A stretch of 64,000 bases of DNA from Amycolatopsis pithecellobii (lineage in GTDB: Bacteria; Actinomycetota; Actinomycetes; Mycobacteriales; Pseudonocardiaceae). The position numbers were made by a program, and so were the translations under genes. Below are positions 41,490 through 50,370 of this stretch, in pieces. Every line of letters begins with the position of its first letter. Position 1 is the stretch's first letter. The DNA is taken from the NCBI RefSeq assembly GCF_009707865.1, contig NZ_WMBA01000014.1, forward strand, positions 62,001-126,000. The letters are read 5' to 3'. A model generated the notes under the pieces. The model did not search any database. It had not been told where the DNA came from and saw only the letters and a list, made by a program, of their open reading frames with translations.

Positions 41490-42316
41490 GGACGCAACCT
41501 TTCTGTTCTTTCTGTCATCCCGACCGGGCCGCGGGAGATGACGCGAGGAAGGGTCACGGTGAAGCCGTAACGTTCCGGTCGGTAGTGGAAGACCACGACC
41601 TCCAGCGGGCGGTTCTCGTGGTCGAAGCTGACGCGATCGAGGACGAGGACCGGTGCGCCCTCATCGATCTCCAGCGCCGCCGCGACTTCCGCGGAGGCAC
41701 CGGCGGCGTGGATCTCGTGCCGGGCTTCGGCGATGCGGGTGCCCAGGCGCTGTTCCCACATCGTGTAGGTGGTTTCGGTCGCGGGTTCGGCCGACCGCAA
41801 GGGCTCCGCAGCGTCGAGTACACGCGTCGGGAGGTGAATGGTCACCAGCGCGACAGGCTGTTCTCCGTCGCCGTATCGCCGACGGATGGTGAGCACTTCC
41901 TGCTCGCCCATGACCTGTGCGACGTGTGCCGATGCGGGTTCGATGCCGAAGCTCACGACGTCGATATGCGGGGTGACGCCGCGGTCGAGCAGGACCTCGG
42001 TGATCGTGCGGACTCCGGAGGACAGCTCCTGGTCCAGCGGCTCGGACACGAAGGTGCCCAGCCCCTGCTTGCGCACCACCCAACCCTGAGATTCGAGGAC
42101 GCCCACCGCGGCCCGGACGGTGATCCGGCTCAATCCGGACTCCGCGATCAGCTCCTTCTCGGTGGGCAGCCGCGCGCCAGGTGGCAGCTGTTGCTTGACG
42201 ATCTGGGCCTTGATCTGCTCCGCCAGTTGCACGGTCGCCGGCGTACGGCCCCGCTCGATCCGCAGGTCAGCGGCCGACAGGTCCAGGCGGAACTCGGAGT
42301 CCTTATGGGATGTCAT
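41486..42316 (-). CDS. GntR-family transcriptional regulator with UTRA domain
   Basis: A 276-residue HutC-subfamily regulator. The winged helix reads QIKAQIVKQQLPPGARLPTEKELIAESGLSRITVRAAVGVLESQGWVVRKQGLGTFV, and the UTRA effector domain follows (RRYGDGEQPVALVTIHLPTRVL, LDRVSFDHENRPLEVVVFHYRPERYGF). The ATG at 42316 is taken because the HTH begins about 30 residues later. The stop overlaps the LLM gene start. The palindrome at 42414-42437 is its probable operator, controlling both this operon and the divergent monooxygenase/MFS pair. Confidence 0.88.
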   Translation of the reverse strand: MTSHKDSEFRLDLSAADLRIERGRTPATVQLAEQIKAQIVKQQLPPGARLPTEKELIAESGLSRITVRAAVGVLESQGWVVRKQGLGTFVSEPLDQELSSGVRTITEVLLDRGVTPHIDVVSFGIEPASAHVAQVMGEQEVLTIRRRYGDGEQPVALVTIHLPTRVLDAAEPLRSAEPATETTYTMWEQRLGTRIAEARHEIHAAGASAEVAAALEIDEGAPVLVLDRVSFDHENRPLEVVVFHYRPERYGFTVTLPRVISRGPVGMTERTERLRP

Positions 42317-42401
42317 AAGTCGTATTGAACCGGTTGGCGGCCCGGCGCCGCACCGCGACCGGCGCACGAGACCGGGCACCGGGTTCGCCGCTGGCTGAGC
42401 C

Positions 42402-42437
42402 TTGACAGCATGCATAAGACGTTTTATAACGTCTTAT
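42402..42437 (+). promoter_or_regulatory. Sigma70-type promoter with GntR palindrome
   Basis: TTGACA (42402-42407), exactly 17 bp and TATAAC (42425-42430) make a near-consensus promoter toward the monooxygenase gene. A perfect palindrome with 10-bp arms ATAAGACGTT and AACGTCTTAT around TTAT covers 42414-42437 and so overlaps the -10 element. A binding protein would block transcription. Confidence 0.8.
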
Positions 42438-42483
42438 CGACGGGGATGCAAGAGGCCCCCACTACCCGCAGACTGGAGACACC

Positions 42484-42795
42484 GTGTCCGACGAGATTCC
42501 CGTGACCGTGATCGCCCGTTTCACTCCGGCGCCCGAGCGCGCCGCGCAACTACAGGCGCTACTCGGCGGGATGGTCGCACCGACCCGTTCCGAACCGGGT
42601 TGCCGCCTCTACAACCTGTTCACCGCCCACGGAGACGACACCGAGTTCGTGCTCATCGAGCGCTATGAGGACACTCCCGCGCTCGAGGCCCACCGCGCCT
42701 CCGCGCACTACAAGAACTACCGGGCCCAGCTGCCGGACCTGCTGGCCAAACCGATCGATGTCACTGTCCTTGCCCCGGTCGACGTGCTCGACTGA
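42484..42795 (+). CDS. Antibiotic biosynthesis monooxygenase (ABM) / YgiN-like protein
   Basis: A 103-residue cofactor-free ABM-domain protein: VIARFTPAPERAAQLQALLGGMVAPTRSEPGCRLYNLFT, VLIERYEDTPALEAHRASAHYKNY and a closing strand. Members oxidise quinols or polyketide phenols without metal or flavin, as dimers. GTG at 42484 starts it. It is the first gene under the GntR promoter and precedes an MFS transporter by 29 bp. It could oxidise the product of the LLM enzyme; this is inferred. Confidence 0.82.
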   Translation: MSDEIPVTVIARFTPAPERAAQLQALLGGMVAPTRSEPGCRLYNLFTAHGDDTEFVLIERYEDTPALEAHRASAHYKNYRAQLPDLLAKPIDVTVLAPVDVLD

Positions 42796-42824
42796 GTTCG
42801 GCACCAAGCTCAAAGGAGAGCATT

Positions 42825-44186
42825 GTGTCCGACCTGGAAAGCGGCGTGCCGCCGCTCAACACCCTTGATCAACCCGTAACTATGCGCAGTATCGACAAGA
42901 CCAGCCGCCGGGCGCTCGTGGCGTCATGGCTCGGATGGACGTTCGACGGGTTCGAGACCTACGCGCTCGTCCTGGCGGGGTCGGCCGCCGTCACCAGTCT
43001 CGGTACCAGCGCCCAGCTCGAACGGCTTCCCGCATATGTCGGCGCACTGGTGGCCGCGACCCTCGCGGGGTGGGCCTTGGGAGGGATCGTCGCCGGGTTC
43101 GCCGCGGACTACCTCGGCCGGCGGCGCACCCTCATCATTTCGATCCTCTGGTACGCATTGTTCACAGGCATGACCGCCTTGGCACCCGACTACTGGTGGT
43201 TGCTGGCCCTGCGCTTCATCACCGGCATGGGGTTGGGCGCGGAGTGGGGCAGCGCGACGACGCTCATCGGCGAGCTGTGGCCCGATCGCAGCCGTGGGCG
43301 CGCCGCGGCTGTGCTGCAATCCGGTTTCGGCGTAGGCGCGGTGCTCGCTGCCGTTGCCTGGTTCCTGTTGCAGCCGGCCGGCGGCCAAGCCTGGCGGTAC
43401 CTTTTCCTCGTCGGCACGCTTCCGGCGCTGGTCGTGCTTTACGTGCGTCGTGCGGTTCGTGATCCGGAGATGTGGACGACGGTTCGTGACCGCCGGCGCA
43501 ATGCCAAAGCAACGGCAGCCAGTGGCGGGCAGGTCGCCGAGCATGACCGCGAGCTCTTGCGCTCCCCGTTCGTCTCCGTGTTCAGTCAACCCCACCTTCG
43601 CCGCCGTGCCGTCCGGTTACTGGTGATCACCGTTGTGTCGGTGATCGGTCTCTACGGCGTGTCGTCGTGGATCCCGCAGTACACCGGGCAGCTCGCCGCG
43701 CACACCGGACATCGCGGGAACACGTGGTCCGCGAATGCGGGGTTGGTGTTCAACGCCGCCTCGGTACCCGGCTACCTGCTGCTGGGCTACCTGGCGGACC
43801 GATGGGGCCGAAAACCCACCATGCTCCTGTACTACGTCGGGTCCGCGGTTATTCTTCCGGTCTTCTTCTTCGCCGTGAGCACGCCGGAGATCGCGCTGAT
43901 CGCGGCTGGGATCGCCGGGTTCTTCATTCTGGGGCAGTTCGCCTGGATGCCGATTTACATGCCCGAACTGTTCCCGACCACGGGCCGCGCTACCGCGATC
44001 TCGGCGGTGTTCAATTCCGCCCGGATCGCAGGCTCCCTGGTCACGCTCTTCACAGGCGTGCTCATCAGCCTGCTGGGCGGCATCTCGACGGCGGCGACCA
44101 CTGTCGGCGTGGCGTCGTATGTCATCGCCCTGGCGATGATCTGGTTCGTTGGGCCGGAAACCAAGGGCCGGCCGCTCCCCCGCTGA
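42825..44186 (+). CDS. MFS transporter (aromatic-acid:H+ symporter-like)
   Basis: A 453-residue, 12-helix inner membrane transporter. WLGWTFDGFETYALVLAG at helix 1 and GFAADYLGRRRTLI in loop 2-3 match the AAHS/sialic acid symporter type, together with TGMGLGAEWGSATTLIGELWPDRSRGRAAA (helix 4-5). It most likely imports the compound processed by the F420/GntR cluster, or a related aromatic acid. GTG start at 42825 follows AAAGGAGAG. It shares a promoter with the ABM protein. Confidence 0.86.
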   Translation: MSDLESGVPPLNTLDQPVTMRSIDKTSRRALVASWLGWTFDGFETYALVLAGSAAVTSLGTSAQLERLPAYVGALVAATLAGWALGGIVAGFAADYLGRRRTLIISILWYALFTGMTALAPDYWWLLALRFITGMGLGAEWGSATTLIGELWPDRSRGRAAAVLQSGFGVGAVLAAVAWFLLQPAGGQAWRYLFLVGTLPALVVLYVRRAVRDPEMWTTVRDRRRNAKATAASGGQVAEHDRELLRSPFVSVFSQPHLRRRAVRLLVITVVSVIGLYGVSSWIPQYTGQLAAHTGHRGNTWSANAGLVFNAASVPGYLLLGYLADRWGRKPTMLLYYVGSAVILPVFFFAVSTPEIALIAAGIAGFFILGQFAWMPIYMPELFPTTGRATAISAVFNSARIAGSLVTLFTGVLISLLGGISTAATTVGVASYVIALAMIWFVGPETKGRPLPR

Positions 44187-44360
44187 GGCCGGACGCCGGG
44201 ACCAGGCTGATCCGAGCGGTGTCGTGACAGATGCTTCACGAACCCGCTCGGGTCAGCACACCGCTTTTCGGCTCACCTGACCGGTCATCTGAGTGCGTAT
44301 GCTGCTCCGTACTCCCTTCTCAGGGACGAGCGACCGGATGGCGAGTGAAGGGATGCGGCC

Positions 44361-45461
44361 GTGACCTTCCAGACTCCAGCACCGTTCGAAGAGTTGAGCA
44401 TGCCCGTCATCACTGGCTTCTTCGACACGCAGCTTTTCGAGGGAACAAGTCTCGACCGCCTGATCGAGCGGTCGGCGTTCTTCACGCGTGCCGCGGTGGG
44501 AAGGATCACCGAAGATGGCCGAGGCGTCGCCCGCAACGAGCGCGGTTCCCTGATGCCGGCCACCCAACCTCCCACCGCGTCCTCGCACCGGGTGCCGGGC
44601 ACCGGCGGATGGGTTTGGGTAGATCGCGTTCCCGAACCCGCGGTCCAGTACTTTCTCGACCGGCTGGCGGCGACCGTATCGATCATCGAGCGCTGGGGCG
44701 CGTCCCTGACCAATACGACGACCTCGCCGATCAGCGTGCTCGTCGATCGCTCGTCGAGTGAGATCGCGCAGGAACTGGCGCTCTCGCAACTTGGTATCGC
44801 CCGCGACACCGCGATCCGGGTTGTCCTGTGCGATGGCCCCGGTGCGGGCGTCGAGCATCTCGCGGACACGATCGCCAAGCGACGACGGGTCGTCGCCCGC
44901 ACCAATCGCCAGGGGAAAACGATCCTCCTGCTGGTGGCGAACGACGCGGACGATCTCGCGGTACCGGGAGTCCCGGTTGACGTGCGGGTCGCCTACAGCA
45001 AGGTCGTGCCGGCAGCACGCACCCACGATGCGTACGTCAACGCTCACGACGCGTACCTGTTCAGCAGGCCCTCGTTGCATGACCTGGGCCCGTACCAACC
45101 CATCGAAGGCGTGTTGATCGACGGTTCCCGGCTCGCCGGGCTCAGCGCCCTCTGCCGCCTCAGCCACGAAGACATCGAAATCGTGCCGGAGATCGGGACT
45201 CTCGATATGTTGGCCGAGCAGCACGGGGAACAGATTCTCCCGATCTTGTATGCCTACGCGATCACGGGTTCGCTGCGCAAGGCCGCCAACCAGCTCTACC
45301 TGCATCACAACTCCGTCGCCTACTGGGTGCGAAAGGCGGAGGCCGAACTCGGCTACTCGCTTGCCGAGCCGAATCGGCGCGCGCAATTCTTCATCACGGT
45401 GTGCCTGTATCGCCTCTGGAAGGAAAATCATCGGCTCCATTCCGTCGGCATCGAAGGCTGA
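44361..45461 (+). CDS. PucR-family helix-turn-helix transcriptional regulator
   Basis: A 366-residue regulator. The C-terminal PucR HTH_30 domain reads ILPILYAYAITGSLRKAANQLYLHHNSVAYWVRKAEAELGYSL. The central region (TISVLVDR to FSRPSLHDLGPYQP) is a GGDEF-like sensor fold as in CdaR/PucR proteins, in which the diguanylate motif is degenerate. GTG at 44361 follows AAGGGA. It precedes the MFS/ligase/epoxide hydrolase operon by 263 bases on the same strand and is the most likely activator of that operon. The gap 45462-45724 has no other gene. Confidence 0.8.
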   Translation: MTFQTPAPFEELSMPVITGFFDTQLFEGTSLDRLIERSAFFTRAAVGRITEDGRGVARNERGSLMPATQPPTASSHRVPGTGGWVWVDRVPEPAVQYFLDRLAATVSIIERWGASLTNTTTSPISVLVDRSSSEIAQELALSQLGIARDTAIRVVLCDGPGAGVEHLADTIAKRRRVVARTNRQGKTILLLVANDADDLAVPGVPVDVRVAYSKVVPAARTHDAYVNAHDAYLFSRPSLHDLGPYQPIEGVLIDGSRLAGLSALCRLSHEDIEIVPEIGTLDMLAEQHGEQILPILYAYAITGSLRKAANQLYLHHNSVAYWVRKAEAELGYSLAEPNRRAQFFITVCLYRLWKENHRLHSVGIEG

Positions 45462-45724
45462 CGTGGATCGCGCGCTCGATCGGTAAACCTTGCCCGTGCC
45501 GTTCGTCGGCTACTTCCGGCCGGAGGCCGCGCGTCGTCGCCCCGCCAAGTGTCCTACGCGGCGGACAAGACCTCGGACAGTTGGCCAATGCCGGGCGCAC
45601 TGGCGACTGACATTGTGTTGTCAGCGCGACGTGCTCGCTGCGGCCGGATACCGGAACATCCCTGCTCGGTGCGTACGCGTGTGGCGTCAATGTCGATGCT
45701 GTAAACCGAGAAGGGCACGATCCC

Positions 45725-47029
45725 ATGACGGAACCCCCAGAGGTGAGCTCTCCGGCTACTCCACCGGATCGCCAGTTCAAGGCGCATCGTCTGATGGCGA
45801 CGATCGCGGCGTTCGGAATGATGGTTACGGTTTCCACGGCGATCGGAACAGGCTTCACGGTCGTCCCCGGCACGAAACGGTTCGGTGTCGGAGCCGGCCA
45901 GTATCTCGTGTGGTTCTCGATCTTCATGATCGCGTCCGCCGTCGTGTACGCATTTACCGGGAACCTCGTGAAGCGCCACGGAGCGAGGATCGTCTCGATC
46001 GTCGGCAGTATCGGGGTCGCCGTCAGCTACACGGGTATGGCGCTTTCCCCCACCATCTCCGTGTTCTACCTCTGGTCGGCGGTGCTCGGGATCGCCTGGA
46101 CCGGTTGCACGTTCCTGATGGCGACGCACCTGACGACGGCTTGGCACACACACCGTCGCCGCGGCACCGTCGTCGGCATCGTCGCGATGGGAGGGGGTAC
46201 CGGGGGGTTCCTCTGGGGGCTCGTCTTTCCGCCGATCGTCGCCGCGGGTGGCTTCACCGGCGCGTTCGTCGCTCTGGCCGGATTCGTTGTGGTCTTCGCG
46301 GTCCTCCCCGCGGTTTTCCTGGTGCGTGAACCCAAAATCGAGAACGCGGCGAAACCCCTGGACGGGGCGGAGACGGCTCGGCACAAGAAGGCGCTGAGGA
46401 CCGGCTTCGTGGGTGTCACCATCCTGCTCTGTCTCGCGTTCTTCCTCTTCTCACTCGAGTCGGTCTTCGGATCCGTGCAACCGGCGGTCTTCGCGAATCT
46501 CGGCATCGCTCCGACGACTGCCGGGCTCCTCTTTTCCATGTACAACCTCAGCGCCCTGATCGCCAAGCCGATTCTCGGTTACTCCTACGACCGGCTCGGC
46601 GTCATCGCGCTGTACACGGCTCTCGTGATCCTGTTCGTCCTGGGTCTGCCTTCGGTTGCGCTCTTCGGCCGGCTCGGTGGTGGGATTCTCTTCGCACTGA
46701 TCCCGATCACGGCACTTTCGATCTCGGTGCCCACCGTCGTCCTGCCGCTGATCACCGTGCGATCGGTGGGCCAAGCACGATTTCCGCTCGTCTATGGCAC
46801 CTCGCTGTCGGTGTTGTCGCTCGGTAGTGCCGTGGCCGCTCCGATTTGGGGGGTCACCTTCGATCTGACGGGTTCATACAACCTGGCGATGTACGGCGGC
46901 GGCGCGGCCGGCATCGTCGGCGTGATCGTGTCCTACTTCGCCTACCGTATCGGACACAAGCGAAACGGCGCCGAGAATGCGGTCGCCGAAACAGATTCTG
47001 TTGGTTCGGTCTTCCCCGCCAACAAGTAG
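45725..47029 (+). CDS. MFS transporter (OFA/monocarboxylate type)
   Basis: A 434-residue permease with 12 predicted helices. TAIGTGFTVVPGTKRFG and VVYAFTGNLVKRHGARI, TGCTFLMATHLTTAWHTHRRRGTVVGIVAMGGGTGGFLWG and PVIL-like repeat segments fit the oxalate/formate and monocarboxylate families. Long polar C-terminus KRNGAENAVAE is cytoplasmic. It is the first structural gene after the PucR regulator, 40 bases before the acyl-CoA synthetase, so uptake is likely of the acid activated next. Confidence 0.84.
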   Translation: MTEPPEVSSPATPPDRQFKAHRLMATIAAFGMMVTVSTAIGTGFTVVPGTKRFGVGAGQYLVWFSIFMIASAVVYAFTGNLVKRHGARIVSIVGSIGVAVSYTGMALSPTISVFYLWSAVLGIAWTGCTFLMATHLTTAWHTHRRRGTVVGIVAMGGGTGGFLWGLVFPPIVAAGGFTGAFVALAGFVVVFAVLPAVFLVREPKIENAAKPLDGAETARHKKALRTGFVGVTILLCLAFFLFSLESVFGSVQPAVFANLGIAPTTAGLLFSMYNLSALIAKPILGYSYDRLGVIALYTALVILFVLGLPSVALFGRLGGGILFALIPITALSISVPTVVLPLITVRSVGQARFPLVYGTSLSVLSLGSAVAAPIWGVTFDLTGSYNLAMYGGGAAGIVGVIVSYFAYRIGHKRNGAENAVAETDSVGSVFPANK

Positions 47030-47069
47030 GCGTCTTCCATAACCTCAGGGACAGGAGTTTCCCTTCAGC

Positions 47070-48626
47070 ATGTACACGCAGGATTCCGTTCGTCGACCGC
47101 TCAATACAGTGGACTTCTTGGTCAATGCGCTCAACCAGAATTCGTCCCGTCCGCTGCTGCATCTCTCGGACGGTGAGACATTGACCGTCGGACAGACGCG
47201 GGACTCGACTTCCCAGTATGTCCAGGCGCTGACCGGCCTCGGCGTCGGCGAGGGCACGCGGGTCGCGCTGGTCTCCAGCAACCTGCCGGAGGTGCTGCAC
47301 GCGGCTCATGCCACTCAGATCGTGGGTGGGGTCTACATTCCCTTGCATCCCATGGGGTCACGGTCCGACCACTTGAACATCGTGGGTGACGCCGAGGTCG
47401 AATGGCTGATCTTCGAGGGCGGGGCCTACGATGCGCGCGCGGCCGAGCTTGCCGCAGCGGTACCGGGCCTGAAGTTGGTCGCGCTCGGGTGGACGGAACT
47501 GGCCGAAGATCTTCGAAGCCTGGCGGGCTCGATGCGACCGCAGCCGCTGAAGGCACCGATGCTGGATCCCGCCGGCATCGAGCGAATCTCGTACTCCGGC
47601 GGAACGACGGGCAAGCCCAAGAGCATGGCATCTCGCCGCGCAACCAGCGCGGCGCTCTGGAGCATCATGCTGGCGGAGTGGGAATGGCCCCGAACGCCGC
47701 GCGTCCTGTCCTGCGCGCCGCTCAGTCACGCGGGCGGCACGATGTTCCTGCCGACGCTACTGAAGTACGGCACGATCCTGATCCACCCGGGATTCGACCC
47801 GCTGGCGGTCCTGCAGGCGATCCAGGACTACCAGATCAACTGCATGATGCTGGTGCCCACCATGATCTATGCGCTGCTGGACCATCCCCGCTTCGAGGAA
47901 TTCGATCTTTCGAGCCTGGAGACGATCTTCTACGGCGCCTCCGCGATGTCACCGGTCCGGCTTAAGGAAGCCATCGAGCGGATCGGTCCCGTGTTCTTCC
48001 AGTTCTACGGCCAGGCCGAAGCCCCGATGACCGTCACGGTGCTTCGGAAGGCGGAGCATGATGTCAACAATCTCGAACGGCTGAGCAGTTGCGGCCGTCC
48101 GGTGCCTTGGCTGCTGGTCGAACTCCTCGATTCCGAAAACCGCCCGGTGCCGGAGGGCGAGCCCGGGGAGATCTGCGTCCGGGGACCGATCGTCATGGAC
48201 GGTTACCGCGACAATCCGGAACTGAACGCCGAAGTGTTCAGTGGTGGCTGGCTGCACACGGGCGACGTGGCGATCCGCGACGCCGACGGTTTCCTGCGCA
48301 TCGTGGATCGCAAGAAGGACATGATCGTTTCCGGAGGCTTCAACATTTATCCTCGCGAGATCGAGGACACGCTGGCGCTCCACCCCGCGGTCGCTCAGTC
48401 CGCGGTCATCGGCGTGCCACATCCGAAATGGGGTGAGGCGGTCAAGGCTCTGGTGGTGCTGAAGCCGGGGCAGACCGCCACGGCCGAAGAACTCATCGCT
48501 CTGGTGGCCGAACGAAAAGGACGCTTCCAGGCGCCCAAAGGGGTGGAGTTCATCTCCGCGATCCCCAACACCGCCGTCGGCAAGCCGGACAAGAAGGCCC
48601 TACGGGCCAGGCATGGATCCCTTTGA
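47070..48626 (+). CDS. AMP-dependent acyl-CoA synthetase
   Basis: A 518-residue adenylate-forming ligase. The P-loop is ISYSGGTTGKPKSMAS, with FYGQAEAPMTVT at A5, WLHTGDVAIRDADGFLRIVDRKKDMIVSGGFNIYPREIEDTL and the A10 lysine NTAVGKPDKKALR. The substrate-binding segment is distinct from that of the ligase at 12890. It begins 40 bases after the MFS stop. It overlaps the next gene's putative upstream frame but the real next start is 48641. Expected role: activation of the imported acid. Confidence 0.88.
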   Translation: MYTQDSVRRPLNTVDFLVNALNQNSSRPLLHLSDGETLTVGQTRDSTSQYVQALTGLGVGEGTRVALVSSNLPEVLHAAHATQIVGGVYIPLHPMGSRSDHLNIVGDAEVEWLIFEGGAYDARAAELAAAVPGLKLVALGWTELAEDLRSLAGSMRPQPLKAPMLDPAGIERISYSGGTTGKPKSMASRRATSAALWSIMLAEWEWPRTPRVLSCAPLSHAGGTMFLPTLLKYGTILIHPGFDPLAVLQAIQDYQINCMMLVPTMIYALLDHPRFEEFDLSSLETIFYGASAMSPVRLKEAIERIGPVFFQFYGQAEAPMTVTVLRKAEHDVNNLERLSSCGRPVPWLLVELLDSENRPVPEGEPGEICVRGPIVMDGYRDNPELNAEVFSGGWLHTGDVAIRDADGFLRIVDRKKDMIVSGGFNIYPREIEDTLALHPAVAQSAVIGVPHPKWGEAVKALVVLKPGQTATAEELIALVAERKGRFQAPKGVEFISAIPNTAVGKPDKKALRARHGSL

Positions 48627-48640
48627 AACAGGAGCAATAC

Positions 48641-49183
48641 ATGAACAGAATGACCCTTGTCGACAAGATTCCGGACGAAGTACTGGAACCAGCGCTTCAA
48701 ACGAACCTGGGGCGCGCCCTGTACCACAACCCGAAGCTCTGTGTCGCGTTCAAGGCGCTTGCTTCAGGAGTGCACTTCGAATCGCACCTCGAGCCGCGTT
48801 TGCGTGAGCTGGCCATCCTGCGCATCAGCGCCGAACTTCGGTCGGATGTCGAATGGGGGCAGCACTTCCGGATCGCGACGACGGCGGCGGTCTACGGAAA
48901 GGTCAACGTCTCCATCGCGGAGGCGCGCGACGTACGCGACGGCCGGCTCGAAGGTTTCGCGGCGCGGGAGAGGTGCGCGATGGAATACGCCATGGCTTTC
49001 GAAAATAATTCCGTGGACGACGAAATATGGGCTCGCGTCTCGGCGCATTTCACCCCGGTCGAGGTGCTCGACCTCACCGTACTCGCCGGCCTCTACGGAA
49101 TGGCGGGCAGGCTCACCAACGCGCTTGCCGTACCGATGGACGAGGGAATTCTGCCGATCTCGGCAGTCGACTCGCCGGCGTGA
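48641..49183 (+). CDS. Carboxymuconolactone decarboxylase (CMD) family protein
   Basis: About 180 residues of the CMD/AhpD fold. The conserved helix is RLRELAILRISAELRSDVEWGQHFRIA, with EWxxH as in CMD, and IAEARDVRDGRLEGFAARERCAMEYAMAF follows. The CXXC pair of AhpD peroxidases is absent, so a decarboxylase, dehydratase or isomerase role is more likely than peroxidase. The start at 48641 has CAGGAGC seven bases upstream. It lies between the acyl-CoA synthetase and an epoxide hydrolase-like gene, 17 bases before the latter. Confidence 0.83.
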   Translation: MNRMTLVDKIPDEVLEPALQTNLGRALYHNPKLCVAFKALASGVHFESHLEPRLRELAILRISAELRSDVEWGQHFRIATTAAVYGKVNVSIAEARDVRDGRLEGFAARERCAMEYAMAFENNSVDDEIWARVSAHFTPVEVLDLTVLAGLYGMAGRLTNALAVPMDEGILPISAVDSPA

Positions 49184-49200
49184 TCAAAAGGAAAAGGACA

Positions 49201-50370
49201 ATGAAGATCGACCCATTCAGGGTTCATGTTCCGGATAGTGAGATCGACGCGCTTCGCTCCCGCCTGGCCCACACACGCTGGGCGCCCGAGCTTGACAACG
49301 AGGACTGGTCCTACGGAGTCAACGGCACCTACCTGCGTGAATTGATGGCCTATTGGCAGGACGACTTCGACTGGCGTGCGCAGGAGGCGCGGATCAACGA
49401 GTTCCCGCAGTTCCGCACCGAGATCGACGGAGTGCCGATTCATTTTCTCCAGGTGCGCGGCAAAGGGCCCGACCCCGTTCCCATCGTGCTCAACCACGGA
49501 TGGCCCTGGACGTTCTGGGACTTCAAGGACGTCATCATGGCGCTCGCCGATCCTGCCGCACATGGCGGCGATCCCGGGGACGCCTTTGACGTCATCGTCC
49601 CCTCGCTGCCGGGCTTCACCTTCTCCGGGCCGTTGCCCAGGAACGGCATCGGCTATGTCGAAACAGCCGCTCTGTGGGTAAAGCTGATGCGGGAACTCGG
49701 CTACGAGCGGTTCGTCACGCACGGCGGCGACGCGGGCGCGTTCGTGAGCGCACGGCTTGGACACGCGCATCCGGAATCGATGATCGGCGTCCATCTGAGC
49801 TTCCCGATTCTGCCCGGGGTATCCCATGATGCCTTCGACCCCGCCGATCTCACTCCGGAAGAGCGGGCCATCATCGCGGGCCAGGAAAGGGGCCCGGGGG
49901 CGTTCAACCATGTGTTGATCAATGCCTTCGACCCGCAGACTCTCGCCTGGGCGCTGCATGACAGTCCCGTGGGGCAGGCAGCGTGGCTACTGCAGCGCCG
50001 CCGAGCGTGGAGCGATTGCCACGGAGACGTGGAGACCAAGTTCGACAAGGACACGCTCCTCACGCATTTTTCGCTGTACTGGTTCACCAACAGTTTTGCC
50101 GGGTCGGAACTGTTCTGCCAAGCGTCACGGTTCCACCTGCCCATGAGCCTGGCCAACGACGTCAAGCCCGAAATCAGCGTGCCGACCGCCGTTGCCGCGC
50201 TCCCCAAGGATCTGATGTACCGGCCGCGCTCGCTGGTCGCCGCACACAGCGATCTGCGCCAGTGGACCCTGTTCCCCAGCGGAGGCCATTTCGCGGCCGC
50301 CGAAGAACCGGAACTGATCACCGAAGACATCCGCTCGTTCGTGCGCCCCTTGCGGGGCCAGCATGGCTGA
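49201..50370 (+). CDS. Epoxide hydrolase N-terminal domain protein (alpha/beta hydrolase)
   Basis: A 389-residue microsomal-epoxide-hydrolase-like enzyme with the N-terminal EHN domain (DSEIDALRSRLAHTRWAPE, WRAQEARINEFPQFRTEIDGVPIHFLQV) and the alpha/beta core. The oxyanion loop is HGWP (99-102) and the nucleophile elbow THGGDAGAF has Asp177. Most relatives have GGDWGG there; the Trp-Gly pair is replaced by Ala-Gly. The catalytic His is in PSGGHFAAAEEPE. Whether epoxide or lactone is the substrate is unknown. AAAAGGAAAAGGACA precedes the ATG. The gene overlaps the OB-fold gene by eight bases. Confidence 0.86.
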   Translation: MKIDPFRVHVPDSEIDALRSRLAHTRWAPELDNEDWSYGVNGTYLRELMAYWQDDFDWRAQEARINEFPQFRTEIDGVPIHFLQVRGKGPDPVPIVLNHGWPWTFWDFKDVIMALADPAAHGGDPGDAFDVIVPSLPGFTFSGPLPRNGIGYVETAALWVKLMRELGYERFVTHGGDAGAFVSARLGHAHPESMIGVHLSFPILPGVSHDAFDPADLTPEERAIIAGQERGPGAFNHVLINAFDPQTLAWALHDSPVGQAAWLLQRRRAWSDCHGDVETKFDKDTLLTHFSLYWFTNSFAGSELFCQASRFHLPMSLANDVKPEISVPTAVAALPKDLMYRPRSLVAAHSDLRQWTLFPSGGHFAAAEEPELITEDIRSFVRPLRGQHG

